A DNA stretch of 33,329 nucleotides from Acidimicrobiales bacterium (lineage in GTDB: Bacteria > Actinomycetota > Acidimicrobiia > Acidimicrobiales > UBA8592), in assembly GCA_011523005.1 (NCBI GenBank), contig WTHU01000002.1, positions 1 through 33,329 of the forward strand, read 5' to 3'. A program made the translations under genes and the position numbers. The notes beneath the pieces are model-generated. The model did not search any database, was not told the DNA's origin, and saw nothing but the letters and a program-made list of their open reading frames with translations. Below are positions 1-8,882 of the stretch, in pieces (position 1 is the stretch's first letter; each line of letters starts with the position of its first letter).

Positions 1-178
1 GATCTACTAAATCCCCTTCGTTGTTTGACTGGTAGTGCTGTAATTCATAACCAAATTCATTCGTGACTCTTTCCGCTTCCTTGACGTGCTCGTGAAGAGT
101 GTCAGACCCATAGATTTCAGGCTCTCGTTCTCCAAGCATGTTAAGATTCGGCCCCATCAATAACAAGATTGACTTCAT
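1..178 (-). CDS. aroQ: 3-dehydroquinate dehydratase type II, partial (runs off the window edge)
   Basis: Minus-strand translation from ATG at 178: MKSILLLMGPNLNMLGEREPEIYGSDTLHEHVKEAERVTNEFGYELQHYQSNNEGDLVD, matching the AroQ N-terminus (GPNLNxLGxREPxIYG). Starts in an ATGA overlap with the aroB stop. Confidence 0.93.
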   Translation of the reverse strand, partial: MKSILLLMGPNLNMLGEREPEIYGSDTLHEHVKEAERVTNEFGYELQHYQSNNEGDLVD

Positions 179-1176
179 TGAACAACCTCCATAGCTTTCA
201 TTAGTATATTCACGTCTTGAACAAGCACAGGTTCCACACCTAGATCTCCATCTAGAACAAATGTGATCCCATCCATGGACTTTTTATCTTTGGAAAATAG
301 CGAAATGATTCTGTCAATATCAACTCTTTTCCCTAATTTCATTTGCAGTCCATAGTGATTGAGAATTTCCTCATGATATGCAACTCGGTCTTCTCCAATT
401 CGCCCTAGGTAAAATGCGACTTGCGCAGCGTAGCGAATACCGACAGCTACGGCCTCGCCATGAGCGAGCGTAAATTTATTTTCAAGTTCGAGCGCATGGG
501 CTAAAGTGTGACCGTAATTCAGAATTGCCCTGTTACCCGTCTCTCGCTCATCTTCAGCGACAATACTTGTTTTGACTTTTATACATTCTACTACTGTGTC
601 AATCAGCCCAGATTCGCGCATATCATCTGCGCCGAGGAAATGATACTTAGCGACTTCCCCGTACCCACATTTCCATTCGCGTTCTGGAAGAGTTCGGAGC
701 GTATCAATATCGCATATGACAGCTTTCGGTTGCCAGAATGTTCCAATTAAGTTCTTTCCTTCAGGAAGATTAACTCCCGTTTTGCCTCCAATTGCTGCAT
801 CAACCATCCCAAGCAATGTGGTCGGAACATTAATTACGTTCAAACCTCTGTGGTAGATCGAAGCCGCAAAAGCTGCAACATCAGTTACCATTCCGCCACC
901 CAAGCCGATGACAATATCTGAACGGGTCAAGCCCCAGTCAACCCATTCCCTACATAATTTGATAACAGTTTCTATTGATTTAGCTGTCTCACCTTTACCT
1001 ATCTCAAAAACTTTAAAGTCCTTACTAAAAGGTATCTCTATACCGATTTGCTCCTGAGTTACGATAGCGACCCTTCTCGCCGACTCGGGAAAGTACTTCT
1101 CAATACGCCCTAGGCAACCAGACCCAACAAGTACTGGGTAACTTCTATCGGCTAGTTCAACTTTAATTTCTTTCAT
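175..1176 (-). CDS. aroB: 3-dehydroquinate synthase
   Basis: DHQ synthase motifs GLGGGMVTD, PTTLLGMVDAAIGGKTGVNL, GYGEVAKYHFL, NYGHTLAHALE and HGEAVAVG. ATG at 1176 preferred over the upstream start at 1182. Confidence 0.96.
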   Translation of the reverse strand: MKEIKVELADRSYPVLVGSGCLGRIEKYFPESARRVAIVTQEQIGIEIPFSKDFKVFEIGKGETAKSIETVIKLCREWVDWGLTRSDIVIGLGGGMVTDVAAFAASIYHRGLNVINVPTTLLGMVDAAIGGKTGVNLPEGKNLIGTFWQPKAVICDIDTLRTLPEREWKCGYGEVAKYHFLGADDMRESGLIDTVVECIKVKTSIVAEDERETGNRAILNYGHTLAHALELENKFTLAHGEAVAVGIRYAAQVAFYLGRIGEDRVAYHEEILNHYGLQMKLGKRVDIDRIISLFSKDKKSMDGITFVLDGDLGVEPVLVQDVNILMKAMEVVQ

Positions 1177-1236
1177 GTCCACATTATGAGAGTAGTCACG
1201 GAAATTAGCTTTTGCAGGGAGTTAACCGCAGAAGTA

Positions 1237-2085
1237 TTATCCACTAACAGCATCGAAAACTACGTTTTCTATCCCCTCAATTGGCGTCTTCAGGCCTGTC
1301 CAAAGGCGGAACTGCAAGAGAGCTTGATGAATCAACATTCCCAAACCAGAGAAAGTTGTTGCACCCAAACTTTTAGCTTGCCTAAGAAATTCTGTCTCTA
1401 TGGGGTTATAGACAAGATCTATTACTGTTTGGTTAGCAGATAGAAACTCAACCGGCACTGGCAGCAGGGCTTCTGTAGAGGTTCGGGCCATTCCAAGCGG
1501 TGTTGAGTTCACAACAATATCGCAAGCAGCAACATCTTCATAGCTACCGACCCTTGCATTAGACCCTCCAAGTTGAACAGCTGCCTCGGCTTTTTGCTTA
1601 CTTCTATTTACAACGATGATCTGCTTTGCTGAGTTCTTTCCCAAACTATAAACAACAGACCGGGCTGCACCTCCAGCGCCTATGATTGCGAAGGTTTTAT
1701 CATTGAGAGATTTATTGAGCTGCGACTTCAAAGCGTTAACGAAACCGTCCCCATCTGTATTATCCCCGATGAGGTTATCCCCATCCCAAAAGACACAGTT
1801 GATTGCATTCAATTCTTTGGCTGTCTCGGTTAAACCATCCAAGTAGGGAATCACTGCTTCTTTTAAAGGCATTGTTACAGATAAGCCGCGGATATTCTTT
1901 TCTCTTACTTGCGCTATGCATTCAGTTGCTTCTTCTTCCATAACTTCTATTGCATGGTAAACCCAATCTAAATTCTCTTGTTTAAATGCAGTGTTATGAA
2001 TCAGTGGAGAAAGTGAATGCGCTATTGGCTTACCTACAACAGCAGCAATTAGTTGATCTCCGCTGGCCTCAGGAAATTCAACCAC
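1237..2085 (-). CDS. aroE: Shikimate dehydrogenase
   Basis: GKPIAHSLSPLIHN, VTMPLKEAV, DNTDGDGF and GAGGAARSV motifs. GTG start overlaps the mltG stop by 8 nt. Confidence 0.95.
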   Translation of the reverse strand: MVEFPEASGDQLIAAVVGKPIAHSLSPLIHNTAFKQENLDWVYHAIEVMEEEATECIAQVREKNIRGLSVTMPLKEAVIPYLDGLTETAKELNAINCVFWDGDNLIGDNTDGDGFVNALKSQLNKSLNDKTFAIIGAGGAARSVVYSLGKNSAKQIIVVNRSKQKAEAAVQLGGSNARVGSYEDVAACDIVVNSTPLGMARTSTEALLPVPVEFLSANQTVIDLVYNPIETEFLRQAKSLGATTFSGLGMLIHQALLQFRLWTGLKTPIEGIENVVFDAVSG

Positions 2086-3388
2086 AGCCGAGATCTCTCT
2101 CTATACAGATCAAAACAGCCTCATTGAAATCTTCCTGTGTCACTGTGAAAGTATGGGAGCCTACACCGGATTCGTCTGTTCGCACATAATACAGCCAATC
2201 TCCTTGAGCAGGCTGAAGAGCTGCCTCTATCGACGCCCTACCTGGGGCACTTATCGGAGTTGGAGGCAATCCCGAAACGAGTCGAGTGTTATATGGTGAA
2301 TCAACTGCTAAATCACTAAGAGTTAATTCTCTATCACCGCCGAGGGCATAAACGATAGTTGCGTCAATGCCCAACGGAATTGATCGATCCAACCTGTTAT
2401 AAATTACCCTTGCTATCTTTGCCCTCTCTTCATCAAGTGCCGCTTCTTCCTCAATTAGTGATGCAACGATCAACACCTCATACGGGTTTACACCCAGACC
2501 GCTGGGAGGGTTCGCAAGACCGGTTTCTGTTGCGACAATATCAAATTGGGAAGTCATTCTCTGGAGAAGGCTCTCTTCATTTGCAAGTGATGCTTCATCA
2601 ACATCGTAGGTATCGGGGAAGAAGATGCCTTCTTTAATGAAACTTAAAGTAATTCCAAGGCTGGAAGGAGTTTCAGAATTTTCAATCGCTTGCTTAAGCT
2701 CATCTGGATTAAAGTCAGGTAATTGACTCAGAAGTGTTTCTTGCATCTCAACTAGCGTTAGACCTTCGGGGATGGTTACGAAAAATCTATCATCAGGGAT
2801 TTCCATTGGTCCTGCTAACAGAATCTCTTTAACATCCCAAGCAGAGCTCTTAATCTGAAATGTATAGATACCTGCTTGGAAATCAGAAGCACTCTTGAAC
2901 CTTAAGTAGTATCTGAAAACAGTTGCATTCGCAACAACGTCATTATCTGCAAGAATTCTTGCGATATCATCCGCAGACGCTCCCTGAGGAATTTCAACAG
3001 TTATAGCAATTCCCGGTTCACCTGGTGGGTCAAGCTGATCATCAATCCAGCCCTTAATAAAGCTATAAGTTACTAATGAGAGCCCGAGCAGAACACTTAA
3101 GAAAATCCCGAACCGTATCGCTCTGCTTGTTCTTCTGGGAAGACGTTCCCAGTCTCGATCGTCATAATATTCGTCTTCATACCAAGGTGGTAAATCTTGG
3201 GGGTAGATATCCTTCGAACTTGAATTGCCCTTTTGGGTAGTTTCTTTACTTCCTTCATATGCCCCTAAGAAAAAGTTTTTATAAGGTGCATTGTGCTCTC
3301 CTTGAGTAACACCTTTGGGGTCTGTGTCTGGATATACAGATTGCCTTTGGGGATCAGAGCGCTCTAATTCTTCATTATCCCCACTCAT
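2078..3388 (-). CDS. mltG: Endolytic murein transglycosylase, MltG/YceG family
   Basis: Acidic cytoplasmic N-terminus, one TM helix, and a YceG domain (LIVASLIEEEAALDEERAKIARVIYNRL; PLGIDATIVYALG; SPYNTRLVSGLPPTPISAPGRASIEAALQPA). Confidence 0.93.
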   Translation of the reverse strand: MSGDNEELERSDPQRQSVYPDTDPKGVTQGEHNAPYKNFFLGAYEGSKETTQKGNSSSKDIYPQDLPPWYEDEYYDDRDWERLPRRTSRAIRFGIFLSVLLGLSLVTYSFIKGWIDDQLDPPGEPGIAITVEIPQGASADDIARILADNDVVANATVFRYYLRFKSASDFQAGIYTFQIKSSAWDVKEILLAGPMEIPDDRFFVTIPEGLTLVEMQETLLSQLPDFNPDELKQAIENSETPSSLGITLSFIKEGIFFPDTYDVDEASLANEESLLQRMTSQFDIVATETGLANPPSGLGVNPYEVLIVASLIEEEAALDEERAKIARVIYNRLDRSIPLGIDATIVYALGGDRELTLSDLAVDSPYNTRLVSGLPPTPISAPGRASIEAALQPAQGDWLYYVRTDESGVGSHTFTVTQEDFNEAVLICIERDLGCG

Positions 3389-3831
3389 GTAGCTATCCCA
3401 GGCCTGTCATCCTTTGATTTGTTAAAAGAATCAATCCAACCCTGCAAGATAATTGCGGCAGCGACTTTATCAATAAGCCTCTTCTTTTTATCGCGTTTTA
3501 CATTTTGCTGCAAGAGTATTTGTTCAGCAGTCACAGTAGTGAAACGCTCGTCATGAGTTTCAATTGGTATATCTGTTACGCTCCTAAGCATTTTGATTTC
3601 ATCCATAACGGATTGAGCTGATGGCCCGAGAGTGCCGTCTAATGAAACTGGCAAACCTACGATAATTTTTTGTACTTCCCACTCATCAGTGATTTTAAGA
3701 ATTGCAATATGGTCTTTTTCCACATTTCCTGATCTTTCAACAACATCAAGCGGAGTAGCAACAGTTAGGTCTGTGTCGCTCAGTGCAATCCCTATCCTTT
3801 TGGACCCTAAATCAATTCCGATAACCCTCAC
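3385..3831 (-). CDS. ruvX: Putative Holliday junction resolvase / rRNA maturation nuclease, YqgF/RuvX family
   Basis: IGIDLGSKRIGIALSDTDLTVATPL, IIVGLPVSLDGT and DERFTTVTAEQ motifs. ATGA overlap with mltG. Confidence 0.93.
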   Translation of the reverse strand: MRVIGIDLGSKRIGIALSDTDLTVATPLDVVERSGNVEKDHIAILKITDEWEVQKIIVGLPVSLDGTLGPSAQSVMDEIKMLRSVTDIPIETHDERFTTVTAEQILLQQNVKRDKKKRLIDKVAAAIILQGWIDSFNKSKDDRPGIAT

Positions 3832-6398
3832 CCTGACTCCGCTTTTTGTCGGGCTAGGTGGATAGCTTTTTCCAACGCAGCACTATCTTTTCCTCCTGCC
3901 ATTGCAAATTCTTTCCCTTTACCTCCACCGCCTTTTATTAGTTTTGTTGACTCAGCTATGAGTTCGGATGCGTCTAGTTTAGAGCCAGATGGAACTCCTG
4001 CGGCTAGTGCTACCCCACCGCTATCCAGAGCGACTCCGAGGATTACAGCTTTGATACCTTCACTGCCGCAAAGGGAACCGATCAGGTCTCTCATATCATT
4101 CCGGCCAACACCGTCAATCTGTTCTGCGATTATCCCGCCTTGAGCTTGGTCAAGGAGTGTGCTTAGTGAATTTTTGAGAACGGATGTACGCAGTCCACCT
4201 AATTCAAGCATCAATTCTTCTATTTCTCGATTCTTCTTTGCCACACCCTCGATGAGACTTGATGATGGAACGCCGAGGTTAGTTGAAGCTTCTTCAATTA
4301 GGTTCTGTTGACTACGAATAAGGCCGATAGTCCCCATACCCGAAATTGCTTCAATGCGTCGGATATTTGATCCGATTGACCCTTCAGACAGGATCTTTAT
4401 CGGCCCGATATCGCTAAGGTTATGGACATGAGTTCCTCCGCATAACTCAACCGAATGTTCGCCAGCCTTCAAGACACGTACATCATCGCCGTATTTATCT
4501 CCAAAGAAAGCTAATGCCCCTAATTCTTTTGCATCTTTCATCGTGGTTTCGACAATTTCCACAGAAGACCCTGAAAAGACTTCTTTATTTACGAGGTCTT
4601 CAATCTGTTCTATCTCTTCTTTCGTGAGCGACGCAAAGTGGCTGAAATCGAAACGAAAACGTTCGGGACCTACCCACGATCCCTGTTGTTTGACGTGATC
4701 ACCTAAAACTGTTCGTAATGCCCAATGCAAAAGATGTGTACCTGTGTGGTGGCGCTGAATATCTAGTCGCCTCTTGCTATCAATCATGGCTGTGACGACA
4801 TCTCCGGTCTTTATTGCGCCGTTTATCTGCTCGATCGTGTGCAAATAATGACCGCTAGGCATAGCCGTTGTATTCCCTATGACGAGGGTTCCATTCTCGT
4901 TTGTGATGGTCCCTGTATCCCCTACCTGTCCTCCCGCTTCAGCATAAAAAGGAGTCTTGTCAAGAACTACAAAGTCATTATCTAGATACAGAACCTTTGA
5001 GGTCGTTTCATGCTCAATATAACCTTTGAAAGACGTAGCAGGTAATTGTTCCACAGCCTTTTGAAGTACGGAATCTGAAATAGTTGAATTACCTTTCGAC
5101 GATAAATCTGCTTTCCCTCTCTCTCTTTGGAGAGCCATTGCATCGTTGAATTGCTCAAGATTGATCGCAATTTTTCTTTCAGCAGCAATTTCTTGAGTTA
5201 ACTCCATAGGGAAGCCATAGGTGTCATGCAATTGGAAAGCCACTTCACCGCTTAATGATTCATTCTCATTTACTTCCGATAGATGACCCTCCAAAATTTT
5301 CATACCTGCAGAGAGTGTTCGCCGAAAGCCCTCTTCTTCGCGTTGCAAAGAATCTTTTATGAGATTTTTGTTCTCTGCTAAGTCTGGGTAGGCATCGTCC
5401 ATAAGAGTTATTACTGCGTCAGCTAGCTCAGACATAATGGGCTTTTCCACCCCAAGTAAATATGCATGGCGGACAGCGCGCCGGACGATTCGACGCAAAA
5501 CGTATCCTCGATCTTCGTTACTTGGAATGACTCCGTCACTAATCAAAAAGCTACTGGATCTAGCATGGTCAACTAAAATTTGTAAGGACACAAGAGTGCT
5601 GTTTTCGGAGTCTTTTGCCACTCCTGTAATCGCCTCTGCAGCCTCAAGAAGCGTTTGGAACTCGTCAAGCTCCCAAACAGCATCTACATTTTGCATTACC
5701 GACAAAACTCGCTCTAAGCCCGCCCCCGTATCAATTGATGGTCTTGGAAGGGGAATTTGCTCACCATCAGACTGTTGATCAAACTGCATAAATACAAGAT
5801 TCCAGATTTCAATGTAGCGCTCATCAGAAGCGGGGTTTTCAGGCCCCCCTGGAGGTCCATACTTTTCACCTTTGTCCCAGAAAATCTCTGAGCAAGGACC
5901 ATTGGGACCTGTATCGGCCATTCGCCACCAATTGTCCTCACCAAGTCTTTGTATACGATCCGGCGGGACACCTACTTTTTGTTCCCATATCTGAGCAGCT
6001 TCCTCATCCGTATGATGAACAGTTACCCAAAGTCTTTCAGGATCTAGTTGGAGTACATCAGTGAAAAACTCCCACGCTAAAGGTATAGCTTCCTCCTTAA
6101 AATAATCGCCGAAACTGAAATTTCCCATCATCTCGAAGAAAGTTAGATGCCGACTTGTTCTGCCAACCTCATCCAAGTCATTATGCTTTCCTCCAGCCCG
6201 AACACACTTTTGCACTGTCGTTGCACGTCTGTATGGAGGATTCTCGATACCGAGGAAATAATTTTTGAAAGGGACCATCCCTGCATTCGTGAAAAGAATT
6301 GTGTCATCGTGAGGAATCAGACTTGCAGAGGGTACAACCTCATGACCTCGTTTTTCAAAAAAAGTAGTAAACGCGCTTCTGAGTTCTCTGGCTTTCAT
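3828..6398 (-). CDS. alaS: Alanyl-tRNA synthetase
   Basis: MKARELRSAFTTFFEKRGHEVVPSASLIP..., HHTGTHLLHWAL and CGGTHV motifs. ATG at 6398 preferred over the TTG extension listed in the track. ATGA overlap with ruvX. Confidence 0.97.
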   Translation of the reverse strand: MKARELRSAFTTFFEKRGHEVVPSASLIPHDDTILFTNAGMVPFKNYFLGIENPPYRRATTVQKCVRAGGKHNDLDEVGRTSRHLTFFEMMGNFSFGDYFKEEAIPLAWEFFTDVLQLDPERLWVTVHHTDEEAAQIWEQKVGVPPDRIQRLGEDNWWRMADTGPNGPCSEIFWDKGEKYGPPGGPENPASDERYIEIWNLVFMQFDQQSDGEQIPLPRPSIDTGAGLERVLSVMQNVDAVWELDEFQTLLEAAEAITGVAKDSENSTLVSLQILVDHARSSSFLISDGVIPSNEDRGYVLRRIVRRAVRHAYLLGVEKPIMSELADAVITLMDDAYPDLAENKNLIKDSLQREEEGFRRTLSAGMKILEGHLSEVNENESLSGEVAFQLHDTYGFPMELTQEIAAERKIAINLEQFNDAMALQRERGKADLSSKGNSTISDSVLQKAVEQLPATSFKGYIEHETTSKVLYLDNDFVVLDKTPFYAEAGGQVGDTGTITNENGTLVIGNTTAMPSGHYLHTIEQINGAIKTGDVVTAMIDSKRRLDIQRHHTGTHLLHWALRTVLGDHVKQQGSWVGPERFRFDFSHFASLTKEEIEQIEDLVNKEVFSGSSVEIVETTMKDAKELGALAFFGDKYGDDVRVLKAGEHSVELCGGTHVHNLSDIGPIKILSEGSIGSNIRRIEAISGMGTIGLIRSQQNLIEEASTNLGVPSSSLIEGVAKKNREIEELMLELGGLRTSVLKNSLSTLLDQAQGGIIAEQIDGVGRNDMRDLIGSLCGSEGIKAVILGVALDSGGVALAAGVPSGSKLDASELIAESTKLIKGGGGKGKEFAMAGGKDSAALEKAIHLARQKAESG

Positions 6399-6405
6399 TA
6401 AAACA

Positions 6406-6411
6406 ATCCTA
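6406..6411 (-). promoter_or_regulatory. Putative -10 element TAGGAT for alaS
   Basis: Minus strand: TAGGAT, 7 nt, ATG (6398). Confidence 0.45.
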
Positions 6412-6418
6412 CAGTGCA

Positions 6419-6454
6419 ATAACAACGCATAATTTTATGCCAACGCATTGTTAT
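6419..6454. repeat. 36-bp imperfect dyad upstream of alaS (ATAACAACGCAT - 12 nt - ACGCATTGTTAT)
   Basis: 12-bp arms match at 10/12 positions. A second inner inverted repeat GCATAA-TT-TTATGC lies at 6427-6440, and CAACGCAT is directly repeated at 6423-6430 and 6441-6448. Confidence 0.6.
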
Positions 6455-6486
6455 ATTATTGCGCGCTTTTCGCCCTGATTTGTTTA

Positions 6487-6753
6487 TTAGTCGTTTAGGA
6501 TCAGTATGCCGTTTCGGGAATTCTTCCCCGCACGGTTAGGAAGCCTGTCTTGGTATTTTCCTGCGATTCGTTTACCTTCACCAGCCACGCCGGAAATCGT
6601 TGACTTTGTAGCTTTGACACTATTCTCAAGAAAATTTGCTGCAACTGAAGCCGAATATTCAGTCGCACGTTTCTTGACCACCCGTTTCATCCAAAGAGAT
6701 GAACTCAGTCCAGCACCAAATCCCGCAGCAATCCAGATAATTCTCTTAAACAT
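6487..6753 (-). CDS. Small membrane-anchored protein of unknown function, resembling the short MFxRxxW proteins often found near alaS in Actinobacteria
   Basis: 88 aa with an N-terminal TM segment (MFKRIIWIAAGFGAGLSSSLW) and a basic tail, immediately upstream of alaS. Confidence 0.7.
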   Translation of the reverse strand: MFKRIIWIAAGFGAGLSSSLWMKRVVKKRATEYSASVAANFLENSVKATKSTISGVAGEGKRIAGKYQDRLPNRAGKNSRNGILILND

Positions 6754-6759
6754 ACTTAC

Positions 6760-6765
6760 ACCATA
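6760..6765 (-). promoter_or_regulatory. Putative -10 element TATGGT for the small gene 6487-6753
   Basis: Minus strand: TATGGT, 6 nt, ATG. Confidence 0.5.
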
Positions 6766-6895
6766 GCTGACTTAAGACCCTTTACAAGCCAGATTCATGC
6801 TTGAAATTTTTAACTACTTATCTAAAGCACATCAGTTTCAAGAGTCTACTGAGTAATGGTTTTGAAGTTGTGCGGACACGCCTGTCTAGCTAAGG

Positions 6896-6901
6896 TATCA
6901 T
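6896..6901 (+). promoter_or_regulatory. Putative -10 element TATCAT for leaderless sepF-like mRNA
   Basis: TATCAT, then 6 nt, then ATG (6908). No convincing Shine-Dalgarno. Confidence 0.55.
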
Positions 6902-6907
6902 TTCTTT

Positions 6908-7141
6908 ATGGCTTCTCTTGATTCCAATCGGTTTGAGGTTACAAGTTTTGAGGACGTAATGCCTCCTGCTCAAAGCTACAAGGATGGGAACCCTACAATA
7001 ATTAATTTAATTGCGGAGCCGAAGGACGTAGGCCGGAGAATTGTCGATTTTTTCTCAGGCCTAGCATTTGGCACAGAAGGAACGTTTGAGAAAGTAGCGG
7101 AAGGCATCTACCTAATCACCCCCTCAGATAGTAGCGACTAA
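6908..7141 (+). CDS. SepF-like cell division protein consisting only of the SepF core fold
   Basis: DGNPTIINLIAEPKDVGRRIVDFFSGLAFGTEGTFEKVAEGIYLITPS matches the SepF core pattern (DGxPVIxNL...RRxVDFxSGLAFGxxGxxEKVxxxVFLLTP). An in-frame TAG at 6887-6889 shows there is no longer N-terminus. Confidence 0.8.
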   Translation: MASLDSNRFEVTSFEDVMPPAQSYKDGNPTIINLIAEPKDVGRRIVDFFSGLAFGTEGTFEKVAEGIYLITPSDSSD

Positions 7142-7142
7142 A

Positions 7143-8882
7143 TCAGGTTGTATCCGGGGATAACCTTAGACCCAACTCTTCAAGGTGTGTTGAATCAAGA
7201 GGTGTTGGCGCATTAGTTAAAGGATCGCTTCCCGACTGCGTTTTTGGAAATGCAATAACCTCACGAATATTCTCTTCTCCTGCAAGCAAAGCGACAAGAC
7301 GGTCAATACCAAATGCGAATCCAGCATGAGGAGGGGCCCCATATTTAAAAGCGTCGAGCAAGAATCCAAATTTTTGCTCAGCTTCTTCATCTTGAATTCC
7401 TAACATGTTAAAAATCTTTGCCTGAATATCTTTCTTGTGAATCCTCACGCTTCCTGAGCCTAATTCCCATCCGTTAAGAACAAGGTCATAGGCTTGAGAT
7501 CGAATTGATAAATATTCTGCACCTGAGGCAGTATCCAGCATCCCAAGGTCTTCAGGATGCGGCATAGTGAAGGGGTGATGTGCGGGTATCGGCTCGCCGC
7601 TGTCTGTTACAGATTCAAATAAAGGGAATTCTGTAATCCATAAGAAATTTAATCCTCCCTCACCTACTGGAGGCCGAGCTAATTCCAGCCTTAAAAGACC
7701 CAAGATGTGGTTGACAGTTCGCCTCTGATCAGCGATTACAAAAACCATGTCGCCTGCATCTGCACCCATTGAGGACGCAAGTTGTTCAATTTCTTTGTCC
7801 GACATGAATTTTGTGAGAGCTCCTTCCAGAGATGAATTTTCACCAACCCTGAACCAGGCGAGCCCTTTTGCACCCCAATTTTGGCACTTTTCAGTTAGCG
7901 AGTCGATGGCATTTCTTCCGAGTATTTCTGCACCTTTCGGGTACAGGATGCCTTTGACACAGTCAACTTTGAAGACGTTAGCTTCCGTGTCTTGAAAGAT
8001 ATCTGATAGTTCTATAAGTTCCATTCCAAATCTGGTATCGGGTTTATCGGATCCAAATCGCTCCATAGCATCATGCCATGTCATCGTAGGTATCTTTCCA
8101 GGTCTCTCTCCTGTAATACTCTCAACAGAATCTTTTATGGCTTCAGAGACAAATGACAGCACATCTTCTTGGGTTACGAAACTTGCTTCCATATCAAGTT
8201 GCATAAATTCAAATTGCCTATCGGCCCTAAGATCTTCATCCCTTAGACAACGGGCAATTTGGTAATATCTATCAATACCCCCGACCATGCATAATTGTTT
8301 AAAAATTTGTGGGCTTTGTGGTAAAGCATAGAAGTTCGTTGGATGGAGCCGAGACGGAACAACAAAGTCCCTAGCCCCTTCTGGTGTTGATGCGATCAAC
8401 ATAGGAGTTTCTATTTCAACGAATCCCTGCTTTTCCATTGCTTTACGAATTGCGCTGTTGACTTTAGCTCGTATTCTCAGATTTTTTTGCATTCGTGTTT
8501 TGCGCAAATCAAGGTAGCGGTGTCGTAATCTGATATTTTCGTCAACATCCGAACGTTCATGCATAGGGAACGGCGGTGGCTCAGCTGATGATAATAGCTC
8601 CACAGAACAATCTCCGAGTTCGACTTCGCCGGTGGATAGCTTTTCGTTACTTTTCCCCTCAAAACGGGAGCGCACAGTTCCGGTAATAGAGACAACAAAC
8701 TCTGATCGAAGATCTAATTTCTCATCAACCACGCATTGGATAATGCCAGTATGGTCACGGAGGTCAATAAAAGCTAAATGCTCGCTGTGTACCCGGCGTG
8801 TGTCCACCCAACCACAAACAGTTACAGTTGAATCGATATCGCTTGATCTTAGCTCGCCGCAGTAATGAGTTCGCATGGTCAT
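7143..8882 (-). CDS. aspS: Aspartyl-tRNA synthetase
   Basis: Class II motifs: RHRYLDLRKTRMQKNLRIRAKV, TPEGARDFVVPSR, LPQSPQIFKQLCMVGG, CLRDEDLRADRQFEFMQLD, GFAFGIDRLVALL. Confidence 0.97.
   Translation of the reverse strand: MTMRTHYCGELRSSDIDSTVTVCGWVDTRRVHSEHLAFIDLRDHTGIIQCVVDEKLDLRSEFVVSITGTVRSRFEGKSNEKLSTGEVELGDCSVELLSSAEPPPFPMHERSDVDENIRLRHRYLDLRKTRMQKNLRIRAKVNSAIRKAMEKQGFVEIETPMLIASTPEGARDFVVPSRLHPTNFYALPQSPQIFKQLCMVGGIDRYYQIARCLRDEDLRADRQFEFMQLDMEASFVTQEDVLSFVSEAIKDSVESITGERPGKIPTMTWHDAMERFGSDKPDTRFGMELIELSDIFQDTEANVFKVDCVKGILYPKGAEILGRNAIDSLTEKCQNWGAKGLAWFRVGENSSLEGALTKFMSDKEIEQLASSMGADAGDMVFVIADQRRTVNHILGLLRLELARPPVGEGGLNFLWITEFPLFESVTDSGEPIPAHHPFTMPHPEDLGMLDTASGAEYLSIRSQAYDLVLNGWELGSGSVRIHKKDIQAKIFNMLGIQDEEAEQKFGFLLDAFKYGAPPHAGFAFGIDRLVALLAGEENIREVIAFPKTQSGSDPLTNAPTPLDSTHLEELGLRLSPDTT

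Noticed and set aside
5437-5778. 113-aa plus-strand ORF within alaS
   Set aside because: Antisense shadow of a conserved AlaRS coding region with no family similarity.
6800-6842. CTTGAAA...TTTCAAG inverted repeat in the divergent 6754-6907 region
   Set aside because: Only 7-bp arms separated by 29 nt; expected by chance in AT-rich DNA.
7146-7165. Inverted repeat GGTTGTATCCGGGGATAACC at the sepF-aspS convergent junction as a terminator
   Set aside because: Interrupted stem with a tiny loop, no following T tract, and located inside the last codons of aspS. The two genes converge with one base between them and I cannot support a terminator.
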